From the NCBI RefSeq assembly GCF_050529585.1, contig NZ_CP172882.1, forward strand, positions 2,542,001 through 2,606,000: DNA of 64,000 bases. Reading direction: 5' to 3'. Within the stretch, counting starts at the first letter, position 1, and every line of letters starts with the position of its first letter. Positions 44,304 to 53,957 of the stretch are shown piece by piece. The notes beneath the pieces are model-generated. The model did no database searches and had not been told where the DNA came from. It saw nothing but the letters and a program-made list of their open reading frames with translations. The DNA comes from Enterococcus_D sp050529585 (GTDB lineage Bacteria; Bacillota; Bacilli; Lactobacillales; Enterococcaceae). A program made the translations under genes and the position numbers.

Positions 44304-46087
44304 AAAGAATCAAGCATCTCTCACTTTTTCGTCGGTTGAGTCAATTTTCTATTCGACGTCAATTATTCATTCTTTATTTACCCGTTGTCTTTTTATCAAC
44401 CGTCACAATTGGTTTATTGCTGGTATATGATTCTACTAAGCAATTGACTGGTAATTATCAGCATTTATCTGAATTAAATGCACAACGTGTCAAATCAGTG
44501 CTTTTTGATACAACCAATACTTTGACGAATACAGCAAGTTCACTATCAAATGACACACACTTACGGCAGTTTTTAACCACTGCCTATGACAATGATCTAG
44601 AGGCGATTGCAGATATAAACGGATATGATCAATTGGATGAAATCAAAAGGTTGCAAACATCCATTGCGAAATTAACGATTTATACAACCAACCCAACGAT
44701 TCCCAATTACAAATATTTTCAACAAGTCGATCCATCTATTCAAGAAACTGTTTGGTATCAACGCGCAATCACACAACCAGACTCTTTTTTGATGACCATG
44801 CCTGCTGAAAACAAAGCCAATCGTTTGAGTCTTTATAAAACATTGCCGCTGCCTTTATCGAAAGAAACAGCTATTTTGGAACTCCAACTGGATTATAACT
44901 ATCTCAGTAATCGACTGCGTAATTCATCTTATGAATTAGAGTTGCAATTAAATGATGACGTTATTTTTTATAGCGATTCTATCAATCAAGTTGGTGAAGC
45001 AGGCCAGTTCACTCAACTATCTGATTTACAGCCTGCACCTTCATTTTTAACAAGTGACCAAGATAAAGTGCTGCTCACCAAGCGTACATTGACTATGAGC
45101 AACAAAGAAGATGTAATCACGATCTATTCTGCTGATACAAATGCTTACCGTAACCTTCAGGCCAACCTTATCCGTTGGAGCACAATCGTCTTAGTGATAT
45201 TAATAGCTACTTTTATCATTGTGTATCTCTTTGCACGCTTCTTTACCAAACGGATCTCCCAATTGCAACAGGCCGTTTATTTTGCAGCAATCGAAGATTA
45301 TGACTTTTTTCAAAATATCAGCGGCGAAGATGAGATTTCGCAAATTTCACTTGATTTCCATAAGATTATCCAACGTATCAAGAAAAATGAAGAGGAAATT
45401 TATCGTGGGCGATTGACCCAACAAGAATTACTGAATCAGCAGCAACAAATGGAATTCAATATTTTGGCAGGCCAGATCAATCCCCACTTTTTATTCAACA
45501 CACTAGAAACAATCAGAATGATGGCATTAACCTCAGGTAATTCCGATGTCGTCTATGCAATCAAGTTACTAGCAAAATCAATGCGTTATACATTAGAAGC
45601 CCACGGGACCAAATTGACTAGTTTAGAGGAGTCCTTAGATGCTATCCATGTGTACGTAAAAATACAGCGCATGCGTTTTGGTGATCGCGTCAACTTCTCT
45701 TATTCCGTCTCCAATGAGATCAATCAAAAAGAAGTACAGATTTTGCCGCTTTTGATTCAACCACTTGTAGAAAATGCCATATCACATGGGTTAGAGGGGC
45801 TTACCTATCCCGGCTTCGTCCGTTTGACGATAACCAAAGACCACCACGATTTGGTCATCACTGTTCAAGATAATGGCAGTGGCATACCTGCCGATAGATT
45901 GGCCCGACTACAGGAAAGAATCGAAATACCGTCTACGCATGCCAAACAGAATATTGGCCTAGCCAATGTCAACCATCGGGTCAAAATGTTTTATGGTCCT
46001 ACTTACGGATTGACGATCGAAAGTGTCATTGGCAGCGGTACCCAAGTGACCTTACGTATCCATGATTTAATTAATGACAAAGAATAA
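44300..46087 (+). CDS. yesM: YesM-type sensor histidine kinase
   Basis: The 595-residue membrane kinase has a transmembrane segment at 21-43, an extracellular sensor domain (44-291), a second membrane segment (292-313), a HAMP region, the His_kinase motif with phosphoacceptor His396 (GQINPHFLFNTLETIRMMA) and a HATPase domain (IQPLVENAISHG, VQDNGSGIPADRL, NIGLANVNHRVKMFYG). It should sense an extracellular oligosaccharide or binding protein and phosphorylate the YesN-type regulator, which here is encoded 5 kb away rather than next door. Confidence 0.92.
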   Translation: MKRIKHLSLFRRLSQFSIRRQLFILYLPVVFLSTVTIGLLLVYDSTKQLTGNYQHLSELNAQRVKSVLFDTTNTLTNTASSLSNDTHLRQFLTTAYDNDLEAIADINGYDQLDEIKRLQTSIAKLTIYTTNPTIPNYKYFQQVDPSIQETVWYQRAITQPDSFLMTMPAENKANRLSLYKTLPLPLSKETAILELQLDYNYLSNRLRNSSYELELQLNDDVIFYSDSINQVGEAGQFTQLSDLQPAPSFLTSDQDKVLLTKRTLTMSNKEDVITIYSADTNAYRNLQANLIRWSTIVLVILIATFIIVYLFARFFTKRISQLQQAVYFAAIEDYDFFQNISGEDEISQISLDFHKIIQRIKKNEEEIYRGRLTQQELLNQQQQMEFNILAGQINPHFLFNTLETIRMMALTSGNSDVVYAIKLLAKSMRYTLEAHGTKLTSLEESLDAIHVYVKIQRMRFGDRVNFSYSVSNEINQKEVQILPLLIQPLVENAISHGLEGLTYPGFVRLTITKDHHDLVITVQDNGSGIPADRLARLQERIEIPSTHAKQNIGLANVNHRVKMFYGPTYGLTIESVIGSGTQVTLRIHDLINDKE

Positions 46088-46097
46088 TCAAAGCATC

Positions 46098-46141
46098 AAG
46101 CACCCATTCCCTCTTCAATCTGAGGAAATGGGTGCTTTTGT
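46098..46141. terminator. Terminator between yesM and the GH43 gene
   Basis: AAGCACCCATT-CCTC pairs with GAGG-AATGGGTGCTT, followed by TTTTGTGT. Confidence 0.85.
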
Positions 46142-46152
46142 GTATCCTTTTA

Positions 46153-47598
46153 TTAAAATCCTTGTACGACAACTGTTTGTTGAGACAGCTGAGAACGCGC
46201 ATAACAGCCTACCATGATCCCCGTAAAGACACCACCGACTTCGGTCGTCAAATACTTTGTTTCTCCACTGCCGAGACACTGTATCTGGCCTTGGTCATTG
46301 ATAAAATAGAAACGGTAAGATGTTTTGTCAGAAACAACGCCTAAAGTGACCGTCGATTTTGTATAGGGCACTTCCTGCTCAACTTTCCATAACGAACCAA
46401 TCTGTCTACGAAAAACCAGGTATTGGCCTTGTTGTTTTGATTCAAAAAACAAATCATAATGGTGGGTTGGATTCAAAAAAACTGTGATTCCTGCTTCACC
46501 AGCGGTGAGTGCCGTACAATCAAACGTTGCCTCAAACTGCTGATCAAACGTTGTTTGACGTTGAAAAACAGCGGCTAGATTTTTTTGGTCAGACAGGCCC
46601 ACCGAGTTAGGTTTGAAAATGAATTTTTGTTCTACTTGTTCGATCAACACAGGATCCCACGCAAACAATGTCACATAATCAATCTTCTTTGCTGTCTTCA
46701 AAGAGTTGGTCTCTGGCACTGAAATGGTGATTGGCAGGTGGCCATCTTCACCAAATACCGGCCAATCACCTGACCAGTCAACCGGCAGCAAGCAGGTCTC
46801 TCGCCCCAACAGATGCCGCAAAGGATAGCTGATCGGGCGCACAGCCAAGCAAACTGCCCACCAGTCGCCTTTCGTGTCTTGTACTAAATCAGCATGTCCA
46901 GCTGCTTGCAATGGCAGATTGGTACTGCGGTTGGTCATAACAGGATTATCAGGACATTCCTCGTAAGGTCCGATCAAGGATCGACTACGTGCCATCGTCA
47001 ACATATGGCCATAAGAAGTACCGCCTTCAGAAATCAGTAAATAATAATACCCGTCTTTTTTGTAGAGATGCGGCCCTTCTGGATCTGCCGCTCCACTACC
47101 CGACCAAATATTTTTCCGAGGACCTAATACACCCGTCTCTAAATCAATGGTCCTGAGATAAATGTCTTTGTGTGTGCCTAAATAGTAGGTTTGGCCATCA
47201 TCATCTGCAAAAATCGTTGGATCAATGCCTGGCGTATCCAACCATATCGGGTTAGACCATTCACCAGTGATATCATCCGTCCATAATAAGAAATTTCCCT
47301 CAGGACCATCGCTTTCTCCTACATTGGTACAGACAAGATAGAAACGGTCGTTGATATAGCGTAATGTGGGTGCATACAGTCCGAAAGCATTCGGATTACG
47401 GGTAGACAGTTTAAGCTGATCCGGTCGCGATAGCCCATGTCCAATCAACGTCCAATCCGCTAAATTCTGACTATGATAAATCGGCAAACCTGGGAAATAT
47501 TCAAAGGTACTGGTCACCAAATAATAATCTGAGCCAACGCGACAAATACTTGGATCTGGATGAAAACCTGGCAAAATGGGATTGGTTATCTTAGGCAT
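46153..47598 (-). CDS. Beta-xylosidase/alpha-arabinofuranosidase, GH43
   Basis: The 481-residue cytoplasmic enzyme has a five-bladed propeller (residues 1-300) and a C-terminal beta-sandwich (about 315-480). The catalytic set is visible: Asp15 in HPDPSICR, Asp126 in GIDPTIFADDDG and Glu174 in ADPEGPHLYK, close to characterised XynB enzymes. It removes terminal beta-xylose or alpha-arabinose; the choice cannot be made by eye. Downstream of the GH31 gene with a 6-bp gap, last in the ROK-GH31-GH43 transcript. Confidence 0.9.
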   Translation of the reverse strand: MPKITNPILPGFHPDPSICRVGSDYYLVTSTFEYFPGLPIYHSQNLADWTLIGHGLSRPDQLKLSTRNPNAFGLYAPTLRYINDRFYLVCTNVGESDGPEGNFLLWTDDITGEWSNPIWLDTPGIDPTIFADDDGQTYYLGTHKDIYLRTIDLETGVLGPRKNIWSGSGAADPEGPHLYKKDGYYYLLISEGGTSYGHMLTMARSRSLIGPYEECPDNPVMTNRSTNLPLQAAGHADLVQDTKGDWWAVCLAVRPISYPLRHLLGRETCLLPVDWSGDWPVFGEDGHLPITISVPETNSLKTAKKIDYVTLFAWDPVLIEQVEQKFIFKPNSVGLSDQKNLAAVFQRQTTFDQQFEATFDCTALTAGEAGITVFLNPTHHYDLFFESKQQGQYLVFRRQIGSLWKVEQEVPYTKSTVTLGVVSDKTSYRFYFINDQGQIQCLGSGETKYLTTEVGGVFTGIMVGCYARSQLSQQTVVVQGF

Positions 47599-47604
47599 CG
47601 TCTG

Positions 47605-49875
47605 CTAGGCCTCCTCTATGATCGCTTTTGCAGAAGTCAACTGATGGGTTGTTTCACCCTCGATCGTATGGATGCGCAAGATTGCTTCTTCGATCCCAGT
47701 TAATTCAACATGTAACTGAGCGTCTTCTTTTTTCACCTTCACACTGCCTATCAAGCTGCCGTGATGGTCGTAAATCTCAGCAGCAGTGTCTTCTTGCGGA
47801 TCAAAGAGATGAATCGTCGGATTTTGCGCATAGTCATAGACTGCTTTTGTCTGTTGGAAGCCTTCGATAATGATATGACTAGGCCGCACCAATAACGGCA
47901 AGTGGAAGTAGTCATATGTTTCTTGGTACCAACGGCCGCCTTCATACGCCTTACCAGATAAATAATCGATCCAATACCCTTTGGTATCGGGCACATAAAA
48001 AGAAACAGTTCCTTGATCATTAAAAATCGGTGCTACCAAAAGATGCTCTCCTAGCATATATTGACGATCCAAATGATGGGTCATCTGATCTTCGGGAAAT
48101 TCTAAGACCATCGCCCGCATCATCGGAAGACCGGTCTTGGCGGTCAATACAGATTGTGTTTGCAAGTAAGGCATCAATGATAGTTTTAATTTGGTAAAGG
48201 CTTTGGACACAGCAACTGCTTCTTCATCGTAGACCCAAGGCACTTTGTATTCCCAACTGCCATGATAACGACTATGCGAAGACAATAAACCAAATTGGGT
48301 CCATCTTTTATATAGATCTGGTGTTGCCCCGGCTTCAAAACCAGATATATCATGACTCCAATAACCAAATCCACTCATACCAAAGGACAAACCTGCACGC
48401 AGTGATTCAGCCATTGACGGATAATCTGAGGTACTGTCGCCGCCCCAATGGACTGGCAATCGTTGCGAACCGACGGAAGCTGCTCGAGCAAAAACAATTG
48501 CTTCAGAGGCGCCTTTGACTTCTTTTAACAAATCAAACACAACTTTGTTGTATAAGTAAGCATAATAATTGTGCATCTTTTCTGGGTCAGAACCGTCAAA
48601 GTACACCGCATCCGTAGGGATCCGCTCACCAAAATCGGTCTTAAAACAATCAACGCCCATATCTAATAAGGTAGTTAGTTTGCTTTTGTACCAAGCAACT
48701 GCTTCAGGGTTCGTAAAATCTACTATTGCCAAACCAGCCTGCCATTTATCCCATTGCCATATATCGCCATTCTCGCGTTTCAAAAAATAACCGTTAGCCA
48801 TTCCTTCGTCAAAGAGCGGCGACTTTTGTCCAATATAAGGATTGATCCAGACACAGATTTTTAGTCCTTTGTCTTTCAAACGTTGCAGCATTTTTTCGGG
48901 TTCTGGAAAGGTCCTCTCATCCCAAGTAAAATTGCACCACTCATACTCTTTCATCCACAAGCAGTCGAAATGAAACACCTCTAGCGGGATGTCGCGTTCT
49001 GCCATTCCATCCACAAATGCAGTGACCGTCTGTTCGTCATAATCAGTCAAGAAAGATGTACTTAACCATAGGCCGAAAGACCAGGCAGGGGGCAAAGCGG
49101 GTTTACCAGTCAGATCCGTATACCGTTGAATGACTTGTTTCAAATCATCACCAGCAATCACAAAATATTGCAATGATTGCCCAGGGTTGCTGAACTGAAC
49201 ACGAGAAACTTTTTCACTGCCGACTTCAAATTGGACACGATCTGGTGAATTGACGAATACACCATATCCTTTGTTGCTTAAATAAAAAGGAATATTTTTA
49301 TAGGCTTGTTCAGTTCCCGTTCCGCCATCGGCGTTCCAAATATCCACACTTTGACCGTTTTTCACAAAGTTCGTGAAACGTTCACCTAAACCATAAATTG
49401 TCTCGCCGACATCTAATGTCAACTGTTCGCTGATGTGTGTGTGTGCTTGCGGATCGATTACCAGCGCTTTGCTGCGGGGCTTGCTTTGTGTAATCAATTG
49501 CTCTTTATAATAAAAATCAGCTGTGATGTTTTCACCTTTCGTAATGACCACCTGTAGGTCGCCAGAACGAAACACATACGATCCTTCGTCTTCTGAAATG
49601 TCCGGTGTGATTGCTTCTGTTGTTAATTCAAACTCAGGCGTTTTGGCTTGTACGCCTTTGTAATTATAAAGGGTAACGCCGATAATATTTCTTCTAGGTG
49701 TAGTGACTTCCATTGTTAAAAGTCCGCCATCAAGTGTGGCTCCTTTATGCCCAACATAGCTATAAGGTAAGTATAAGACCAGTTTGTTCTCTTCTTTGCG
49801 GGCATCATACACATGGACCGCAAACTTTACATCAAATCCTTCGCGGAATAACCAGCCGCCATCTGAAAATTTCAT
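47605..49875 (-). CDS. Alpha-xylosidase, GH31 (YicI/XylS type)
   Basis: This 756-residue cytoplasmic enzyme removes alpha-1,6-linked xylose from the non-reducing end of xyloglucan fragments or isoprimeverose. The nucleophile Asp414 (FKTDFGERIP) and acid Asp480 (HWGGDSTSDY) stand within two residues of their places in E. coli YicI, and HFDCLWMKEYEWCNFTWDERTFP is the alpha-xylosidase form of the FDxxW region. The start overlaps the ROK gene (ATGA). With xylA and xylB near by, the released xylose has a clear fate. Confidence 0.93.
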   Translation of the reverse strand: MKFSDGGWLFREGFDVKFAVHVYDARKEENKLVLYLPYSYVGHKGATLDGGLLTMEVTTPRRNIIGVTLYNYKGVQAKTPEFELTTEAITPDISEDEGSYVFRSGDLQVVITKGENITADFYYKEQLITQSKPRSKALVIDPQAHTHISEQLTLDVGETIYGLGERFTNFVKNGQSVDIWNADGGTGTEQAYKNIPFYLSNKGYGVFVNSPDRVQFEVGSEKVSRVQFSNPGQSLQYFVIAGDDLKQVIQRYTDLTGKPALPPAWSFGLWLSTSFLTDYDEQTVTAFVDGMAERDIPLEVFHFDCLWMKEYEWCNFTWDERTFPEPEKMLQRLKDKGLKICVWINPYIGQKSPLFDEGMANGYFLKRENGDIWQWDKWQAGLAIVDFTNPEAVAWYKSKLTTLLDMGVDCFKTDFGERIPTDAVYFDGSDPEKMHNYYAYLYNKVVFDLLKEVKGASEAIVFARAASVGSQRLPVHWGGDSTSDYPSMAESLRAGLSFGMSGFGYWSHDISGFEAGATPDLYKRWTQFGLLSSHSRYHGSWEYKVPWVYDEEAVAVSKAFTKLKLSLMPYLQTQSVLTAKTGLPMMRAMVLEFPEDQMTHHLDRQYMLGEHLLVAPIFNDQGTVSFYVPDTKGYWIDYLSGKAYEGGRWYQETYDYFHLPLLVRPSHIIIEGFQQTKAVYDYAQNPTIHLFDPQEDTAAEIYDHHGSLIGSVKVKKEDAQLHVELTGIEEAILRIHTIEGETTHQLTSAKAIIEEA

Positions 49876-50771
49876 TTTTTTCCTCCTTGTTCAATTAATG
49901 TTAAAGCCCCCAATAAGCCAGAATCGTTATGATAATGACATGTTTCAATTGGTACTTGAAAATCCGCCCAATGGGGGTTTTCTTTGATTGCTTGATTAAT
50001 AATGGGTAAGAGATCGGTATTTTGGCTAATACCGCCGCCAATCAAGATCTTTTCGGGATTGATCGTCACAGCCAAATTATAGATGGCTAATGCGACATAA
50101 TGCGCCCACTGCCTCACAACCAGTTGTGTCTCAGGATCTTTGCGCCATTGCGCCATGATTGTCTCACCTAAAATCTCTTCTGATTCAGCAATCTTTTTTT
50201 TTCGCCGATATGCATCGATCAGACCTCTGGTTGATGCCAAATCATGTAAAGTCGCAAAAGAGGAGGCTTGAAAATCTGTGATCATCATCCCAAATTCACC
50301 TGCTCGAAATCCATTTCCGTGGATCAGTTGTCGTTGATGAACGATCGCACCACCCATACCAGTACCTAAGGTGAGCATCACGAAATCTTGTACATGTGTG
50401 GCGTTCCCCGAAGAAAGTTCTGCTAAGGCAGCACATCTGGCATCATTTTCGATCCATATAGGGTAAGGCTTCGCCAAACGCGCCTTTAATTCTTTGATCA
50501 CGTGACAACCGTGCAGTGATTCAAGGGCGCCTGCCATGATCGCAATGCCATTGGTCGTATCAATGAAGCCTGGAAAACTCAGCCCAATCCCTTCGATTGA
50601 TGCATCTTGTTCAACTTCAGTGATTTTGGCAGTTAAGATATCAAAAAATTCTGCACGGGTATTATTCGGTGTTTTCATTTTGCCGCGTGTCAGCCATTGA
50701 TTCTCTTCAGTGAACACGCCATATTTGATATAGGTTCCACCTACATCAAAGCACAAGCGGACATTTTCCAT
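49872..50771 (-). CDS. ROK-family sugar kinase
   Basis: The 299-residue protein has the phosphate motif DVGGTYIKYGVF at the N-terminus, GLSFPGFID, WIENDARCAALAE and LGTGMGGAIVHQRQLIHG with the catalytic Asp in NDA. It lacks both a DNA-binding domain and the zinc motif CxCGxxGC seen in many ROK proteins (here GEFGMMITD). It probably phosphorylates glucose or another hexose released from imported oligosaccharides. First gene of ROK-GH31-GH43. Confidence 0.88.
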   Translation of the reverse strand: MENVRLCFDVGGTYIKYGVFTEENQWLTRGKMKTPNNTRAEFFDILTAKITEVEQDASIEGIGLSFPGFIDTTNGIAIMAGALESLHGCHVIKELKARLAKPYPIWIENDARCAALAELSSGNATHVQDFVMLTLGTGMGGAIVHQRQLIHGNGFRAGEFGMMITDFQASSFATLHDLASTRGLIDAYRRKKKIAESEEILGETIMAQWRKDPETQLVVRQWAHYVALAIYNLAVTINPEKILIGGGISQNTDLLPIINQAIKENPHWADFQVPIETCHYHNDSGLLGALTLIEQGGKK

Positions 50772-50785
50772 TCATCCTCCTCCGT

Positions 50786-50818
50786 TCAAAAAGCGCTTAC
50801 AGTTTCATCTAAATTATA
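50786..50818 (-). promoter_or_regulatory. Promoter of the ROK-GH31-GH43 unit with cre-like site
   Basis: On the minus strand a perfect -10 TATAAT (50813-50818) has no usable -35. The segment TGTAAGCGCTTTTT (50788-50801), 12 of 14 to the cre consensus, lies just downstream of the expected start. This suggests activation by the YesN regulator and repression by CcpA. Confidence 0.6.
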
Positions 50819-50867
50819 TAAAAGAAAAAAAAGAAAACCTACCAAGCAATTTAGTCATCGTTACCCT

Positions 50868-50900
50868 AAAAAATAGATGTCCGAAAATTTCGGACATCTC
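50868..50900 (-). terminator. Terminator of the yesN gene
   Basis: AGATGTCCGAAA pairs perfectly with TTTCGGACATCT; on the minus strand it is followed by ATTTTTTA. Confidence 0.85.
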
Positions 50901-50905
50901 ATAGA

Positions 50906-52315
50906 TTATTCATTTTTTCGAAATTCATTCGGCGACACATGATGGTATTGCTTGAATTTTTTGTAGAAATAATCAACATTGCTATAGCCCACCAACTCCG
51001 CCACTTCATAGACCATTAGATTGGAATGGCGCAAAATTTCTACAGCTTTTTCCATGCGTACTTTATCTAAAAAAGCCAGATAGTTCATCCCAGTCTCTCT
51101 GCGAAATTTTTTGCCTAAGTATGCACTATTATAGTTGAAATGCTCGCCAATGTTTTTTAATGTCAAATCTTCTTTATAGTGCTTTTTGGTGTATTGGATC
51201 AGCTCATTAATAATATCGATTTGATTCAAATTGCTCGCAATCGTTGCTTGCCACTGTTTTAATTTCTCAGAAATGACTGCTTGCAACATAGGGAACGTTT
51301 GTGCCAAAAAAATTTGCTGATGCAATTCATCGGCCGACCACTCCACATCTAATGCTACTTTCTCTTGGATTTGATGATGCATCCATTCGATATCTCCATT
51401 GATTTGCCATTTGATTTCTTCTTCTAAAGCTAAAGACTGATAAAATGATTGATAATAATCCGTGATCAACGCTTGCAAAGGTTGATTCGTGAGAAGTGCA
51501 GTAACTAACTCCTCTCGTATCTGCAGACGATTTTGACCTTCATGATCCGTCTCAAGGACATGATGCGAAATCACTTGATTGGGATACAAGAAAATCAATT
51601 TGCTCAATGTCTGAATATCGACCATCAATGACTTGAGGTTATCTTGTGCCAAAAACCAGCGTGATATCAATACTTCTTCTGTCTTCATCAACTTACAGCA
51701 CCATTTGTCGATCTCCTCATCAGGAAAGCGTTCCTCGTTCAAAAGGACCAGATATTGGTGATGACGATGGATCAATGGTATCGCTTGTGTGACCTGTTCA
51801 GATAATTTTTCAAACAATTTTCGGCCATTGGCTTCTTCTGGTACGCGCAATAGTTTGATAAATTGTGCCTGTTTGACACCAGTTTTATCCCCGCCAAACA
51901 ACTTATCCATCAATTGATTCTTTTGATTTTTCTGATGATCCGTTTTCGCCTTTTGATCGATTTTTGTCAGAATATCGATCAGTTCTTCTTCATCGATCGG
52001 CTTTAGTAAATAGGTGACCGCACCAAGTTGTAAAGCCTGTTTCGCATACTCAAAATCTGAATAGCCTGATAAAATAATTGCATAAAATAAGAGCCCTTCT
52101 GCAATTGCTGCCTGAACCATTTCTAATCCATTCTTACCAGGCATTTTGATATCCGCGATGACAACATCCGGTTTTAGTGCCCGAATTTTTTCCAACCCAA
52201 CTTCCCCGTTTTCAGCAGAATCAATAATCTGATAGCCTAAGCTTTCCCAATCGATGATCATGGGTAGCCCGTTTCGAATCGAAGCTTCATCATCAACGAT
52301 CAAAACTTGACGCAT
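50906..52315 (-). CDS. yesN: YesN-type response regulator, REC + AraC DNA-binding domain
   Basis: The 469-residue regulator has a receiver domain (1-120) with Asp55 as phosphoacceptor (VVIADIKMPGKNG), a long linker (120-365) and a C-terminal AraC helix-turn-helix pair (about 368-468; YLGKKFRRETGMNYLAFL and VAELVGYSNVDYFYKKFKQ). It is the likely partner of the YesM kinase encoded at 44300-46087. It is downstream of the GH1 gene with a 35-bp gap. It should activate the ABC and ROK-GH31-GH43 promoters, both of which lack a good -35. Confidence 0.92.
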   Translation of the reverse strand: MRQVLIVDDEASIRNGLPMIIDWESLGYQIIDSAENGEVGLEKIRALKPDVVIADIKMPGKNGLEMVQAAIAEGLLFYAIILSGYSDFEYAKQALQLGAVTYLLKPIDEEELIDILTKIDQKAKTDHQKNQKNQLMDKLFGGDKTGVKQAQFIKLLRVPEEANGRKLFEKLSEQVTQAIPLIHRHHQYLVLLNEERFPDEEIDKWCCKLMKTEEVLISRWFLAQDNLKSLMVDIQTLSKLIFLYPNQVISHHVLETDHEGQNRLQIREELVTALLTNQPLQALITDYYQSFYQSLALEEEIKWQINGDIEWMHHQIQEKVALDVEWSADELHQQIFLAQTFPMLQAVISEKLKQWQATIASNLNQIDIINELIQYTKKHYKEDLTLKNIGEHFNYNSAYLGKKFRRETGMNYLAFLDKVRMEKAVEILRHSNLMVYEVAELVGYSNVDYFYKKFKQYHHVSPNEFRKNE

Positions 52316-52350
52316 CTTTCCACCTCCATGTTCATTTACTCCTCAATTCT

Positions 52351-53817
52351 TTAGGTATGACTGTTCAAACTGGCGCCATTTGTTCTTATCACTTCTTGGT
52401 ACCAATAGAAACTATCTTTTGGAATACGTTCTAACTGACGTTCACTTTGATTGTCACGATCGACGTACACAAATCCATACCGCTTTTGATACCCATTCAA
52501 CCAACTCAATAAATCTGTAAATGACCACGCACAATAACCAAGGATCTCCACCCCATCTGTAAGCGCTTTTTGCACTTCAAGCAAATGTTCTTGCAGATAG
52601 GTAATGCGATATGGATCATGGATTTTCTTGTCTTTTGTCAACTGATCGATTGCTCCCAAACCGTTTTCTGTAATAAAGATCGGCAAGTCATAATTGGCTT
52701 GGATTCTTCTTAATGCCACACGGAAGCCAACTGGATCGATTTCCCATCCCCATTCTGTTTTCGTCAAGTTCGGATTTTCAGCAGTAGCAAACATAGTTTC
52801 TTCTGGCGAGAAGGCACCGTCAGCCGCTTGCATCAGGTATGGATCTACTTTAGAGAATGCTTTCTTTTCAGCGGGTTGTTTTTGGAAGTTGTTTTGCTGC
52901 GCCGTCCCACCATGGTAATAGTTAATGCCTAGAAAGTCGGGTTTAGCTGTTTTTAAGATTGCTTGATCTTCATCGGTCACAACTGGCGCGAGCCCAACTT
53001 TATCTAATTGCTTATAGACAAATTTAGGGTACACTCCTTTACAGTAGACATCTAAAAACCAGGAATTATTAAAAGCTTCACCATTTTCAGCTGCCAAAAC
53101 ATCTTCAGGATCGCAACTAAACGGATACATTGGTCCATACCCAAAACTTGGTCCGATTTTGCCATGGGGAACAAGTTCACGAAATAGATTGATTGCCTTC
53201 GCATTAGCAAGGTTGATGATATGGTTTGCAGCATACATGCGTTTGAGATCCTTTAATCCCGGTGGATGGGCTGCCCAACGATAGCCTAATGATGTGAACA
53301 CATTTTGCTCATTCATAGTTACCCAATAGGTCACCTTTTCTCCTAAACGTTCATAAAGTGCGCGACAGTAACGTTCAAAAGCCGCCGCCGTTTCTCTACC
53401 TTCCCACCCTTGATATTTATCTTGCAAAGCTTGCGGCAAATCCCAATGATAAAGCGTTAATATTGGTTCGATCCCATGCTGCAATAATTCATCCACCAAA
53501 TTTTCATAAAAATCGAGTCCTGCTTCGTTGACTTGTCCCTCACCATCAGGGAAGATACGTGACCACGCCACGCTAAAGCGATATGCTTTCAACCCCATTT
53601 GTTTCATTAAAGCAACGTCTTCTTTGTAACGGTGGTAATGATCTATCGCCACTCTACCATCCGTTTCTTCGAAAGTGTTGCCAGGTATTTGTGCGTAGGT
53701 ATCCCAAATTGAGGGTCCTTTGCCATCTGTTGCCCACGCCCCTTCAATTTGATAGGCTGCTGAGGCTGCTCCCCATAAAAAATCCTTTGGAAAAGGGTCT
53801 AGTTCTGTATGAAACAT
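52351..53817 (-). CDS. GH1 beta-glucosidase/6-phospho-beta-glucosidase
   Basis: The 488-residue cytoplasmic enzyme has the N-terminal FLWGAASAAYQIEGA, acid/base Glu170 in VTMNEQNVF and nucleophile in ITENGLGA. LLSWLNGYQKRYGFVY carries the Ser-x6-Lys-x-Tyr pattern of phosphate-recognising GH1 enzymes, although its neighbours encode an ABC importer and a ROK kinase rather than a PTS. It is either recruited from a PTS system or acts on a sugar phosphorylated inside the cell. First gene of a GH1-yesN transcript. Confidence 0.88.
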   Translation of the reverse strand: MFHTELDPFPKDFLWGAASAAYQIEGAWATDGKGPSIWDTYAQIPGNTFEETDGRVAIDHYHRYKEDVALMKQMGLKAYRFSVAWSRIFPDGEGQVNEAGLDFYENLVDELLQHGIEPILTLYHWDLPQALQDKYQGWEGRETAAAFERYCRALYERLGEKVTYWVTMNEQNVFTSLGYRWAAHPPGLKDLKRMYAANHIINLANAKAINLFRELVPHGKIGPSFGYGPMYPFSCDPEDVLAAENGEAFNNSWFLDVYCKGVYPKFVYKQLDKVGLAPVVTDEDQAILKTAKPDFLGINYYHGGTAQQNNFQKQPAEKKAFSKVDPYLMQAADGAFSPEETMFATAENPNLTKTEWGWEIDPVGFRVALRRIQANYDLPIFITENGLGAIDQLTKDKKIHDPYRITYLQEHLLEVQKALTDGVEILGYCAWSFTDLLSWLNGYQKRYGFVYVDRDNQSERQLERIPKDSFYWYQEVIRTNGASLNSHT

Positions 53818-53847
53818 TCAGTTTCCTCCTTCATTTCCAGCACCGGA

Positions 53848-53861
53848 ATAAACCGGTTACA
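53848..53861 (-). promoter_or_regulatory. cre-like site upstream of the GH1-yesN transcript
   Basis: On the minus strand TGTAACCGGTTTAT matches 12 of 14 places of the cre consensus, downstream of an extended -10 TGATACGAT (53867-53875). Confidence 0.5.
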
Positions 53862-53922
53862 TTTAATCGTATCATAGTTTGACTCTTTTAGGATAGTGAT
53901 TTTTCACGACTTTCTTTAGGTG

Positions 53923-53952
53923 AAAAAACTGCCGTTCCTAAGAACGACAGTT
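53923..53952 (-). terminator. Terminator of the xylA gene
   Basis: On the minus strand ACTGTCGTTC pairs with GAACGGCAGT around a 4-base loop, followed by six T residues. Confidence 0.9.
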
Positions 53953-53957
53953 AACCA

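Noticed and set aside
49872..50771. Considered as a xylose repressor because of the ROK family
   Set aside because: It has no DNA-binding domain, so kinase is the better call; xylR is the gene at 57110.
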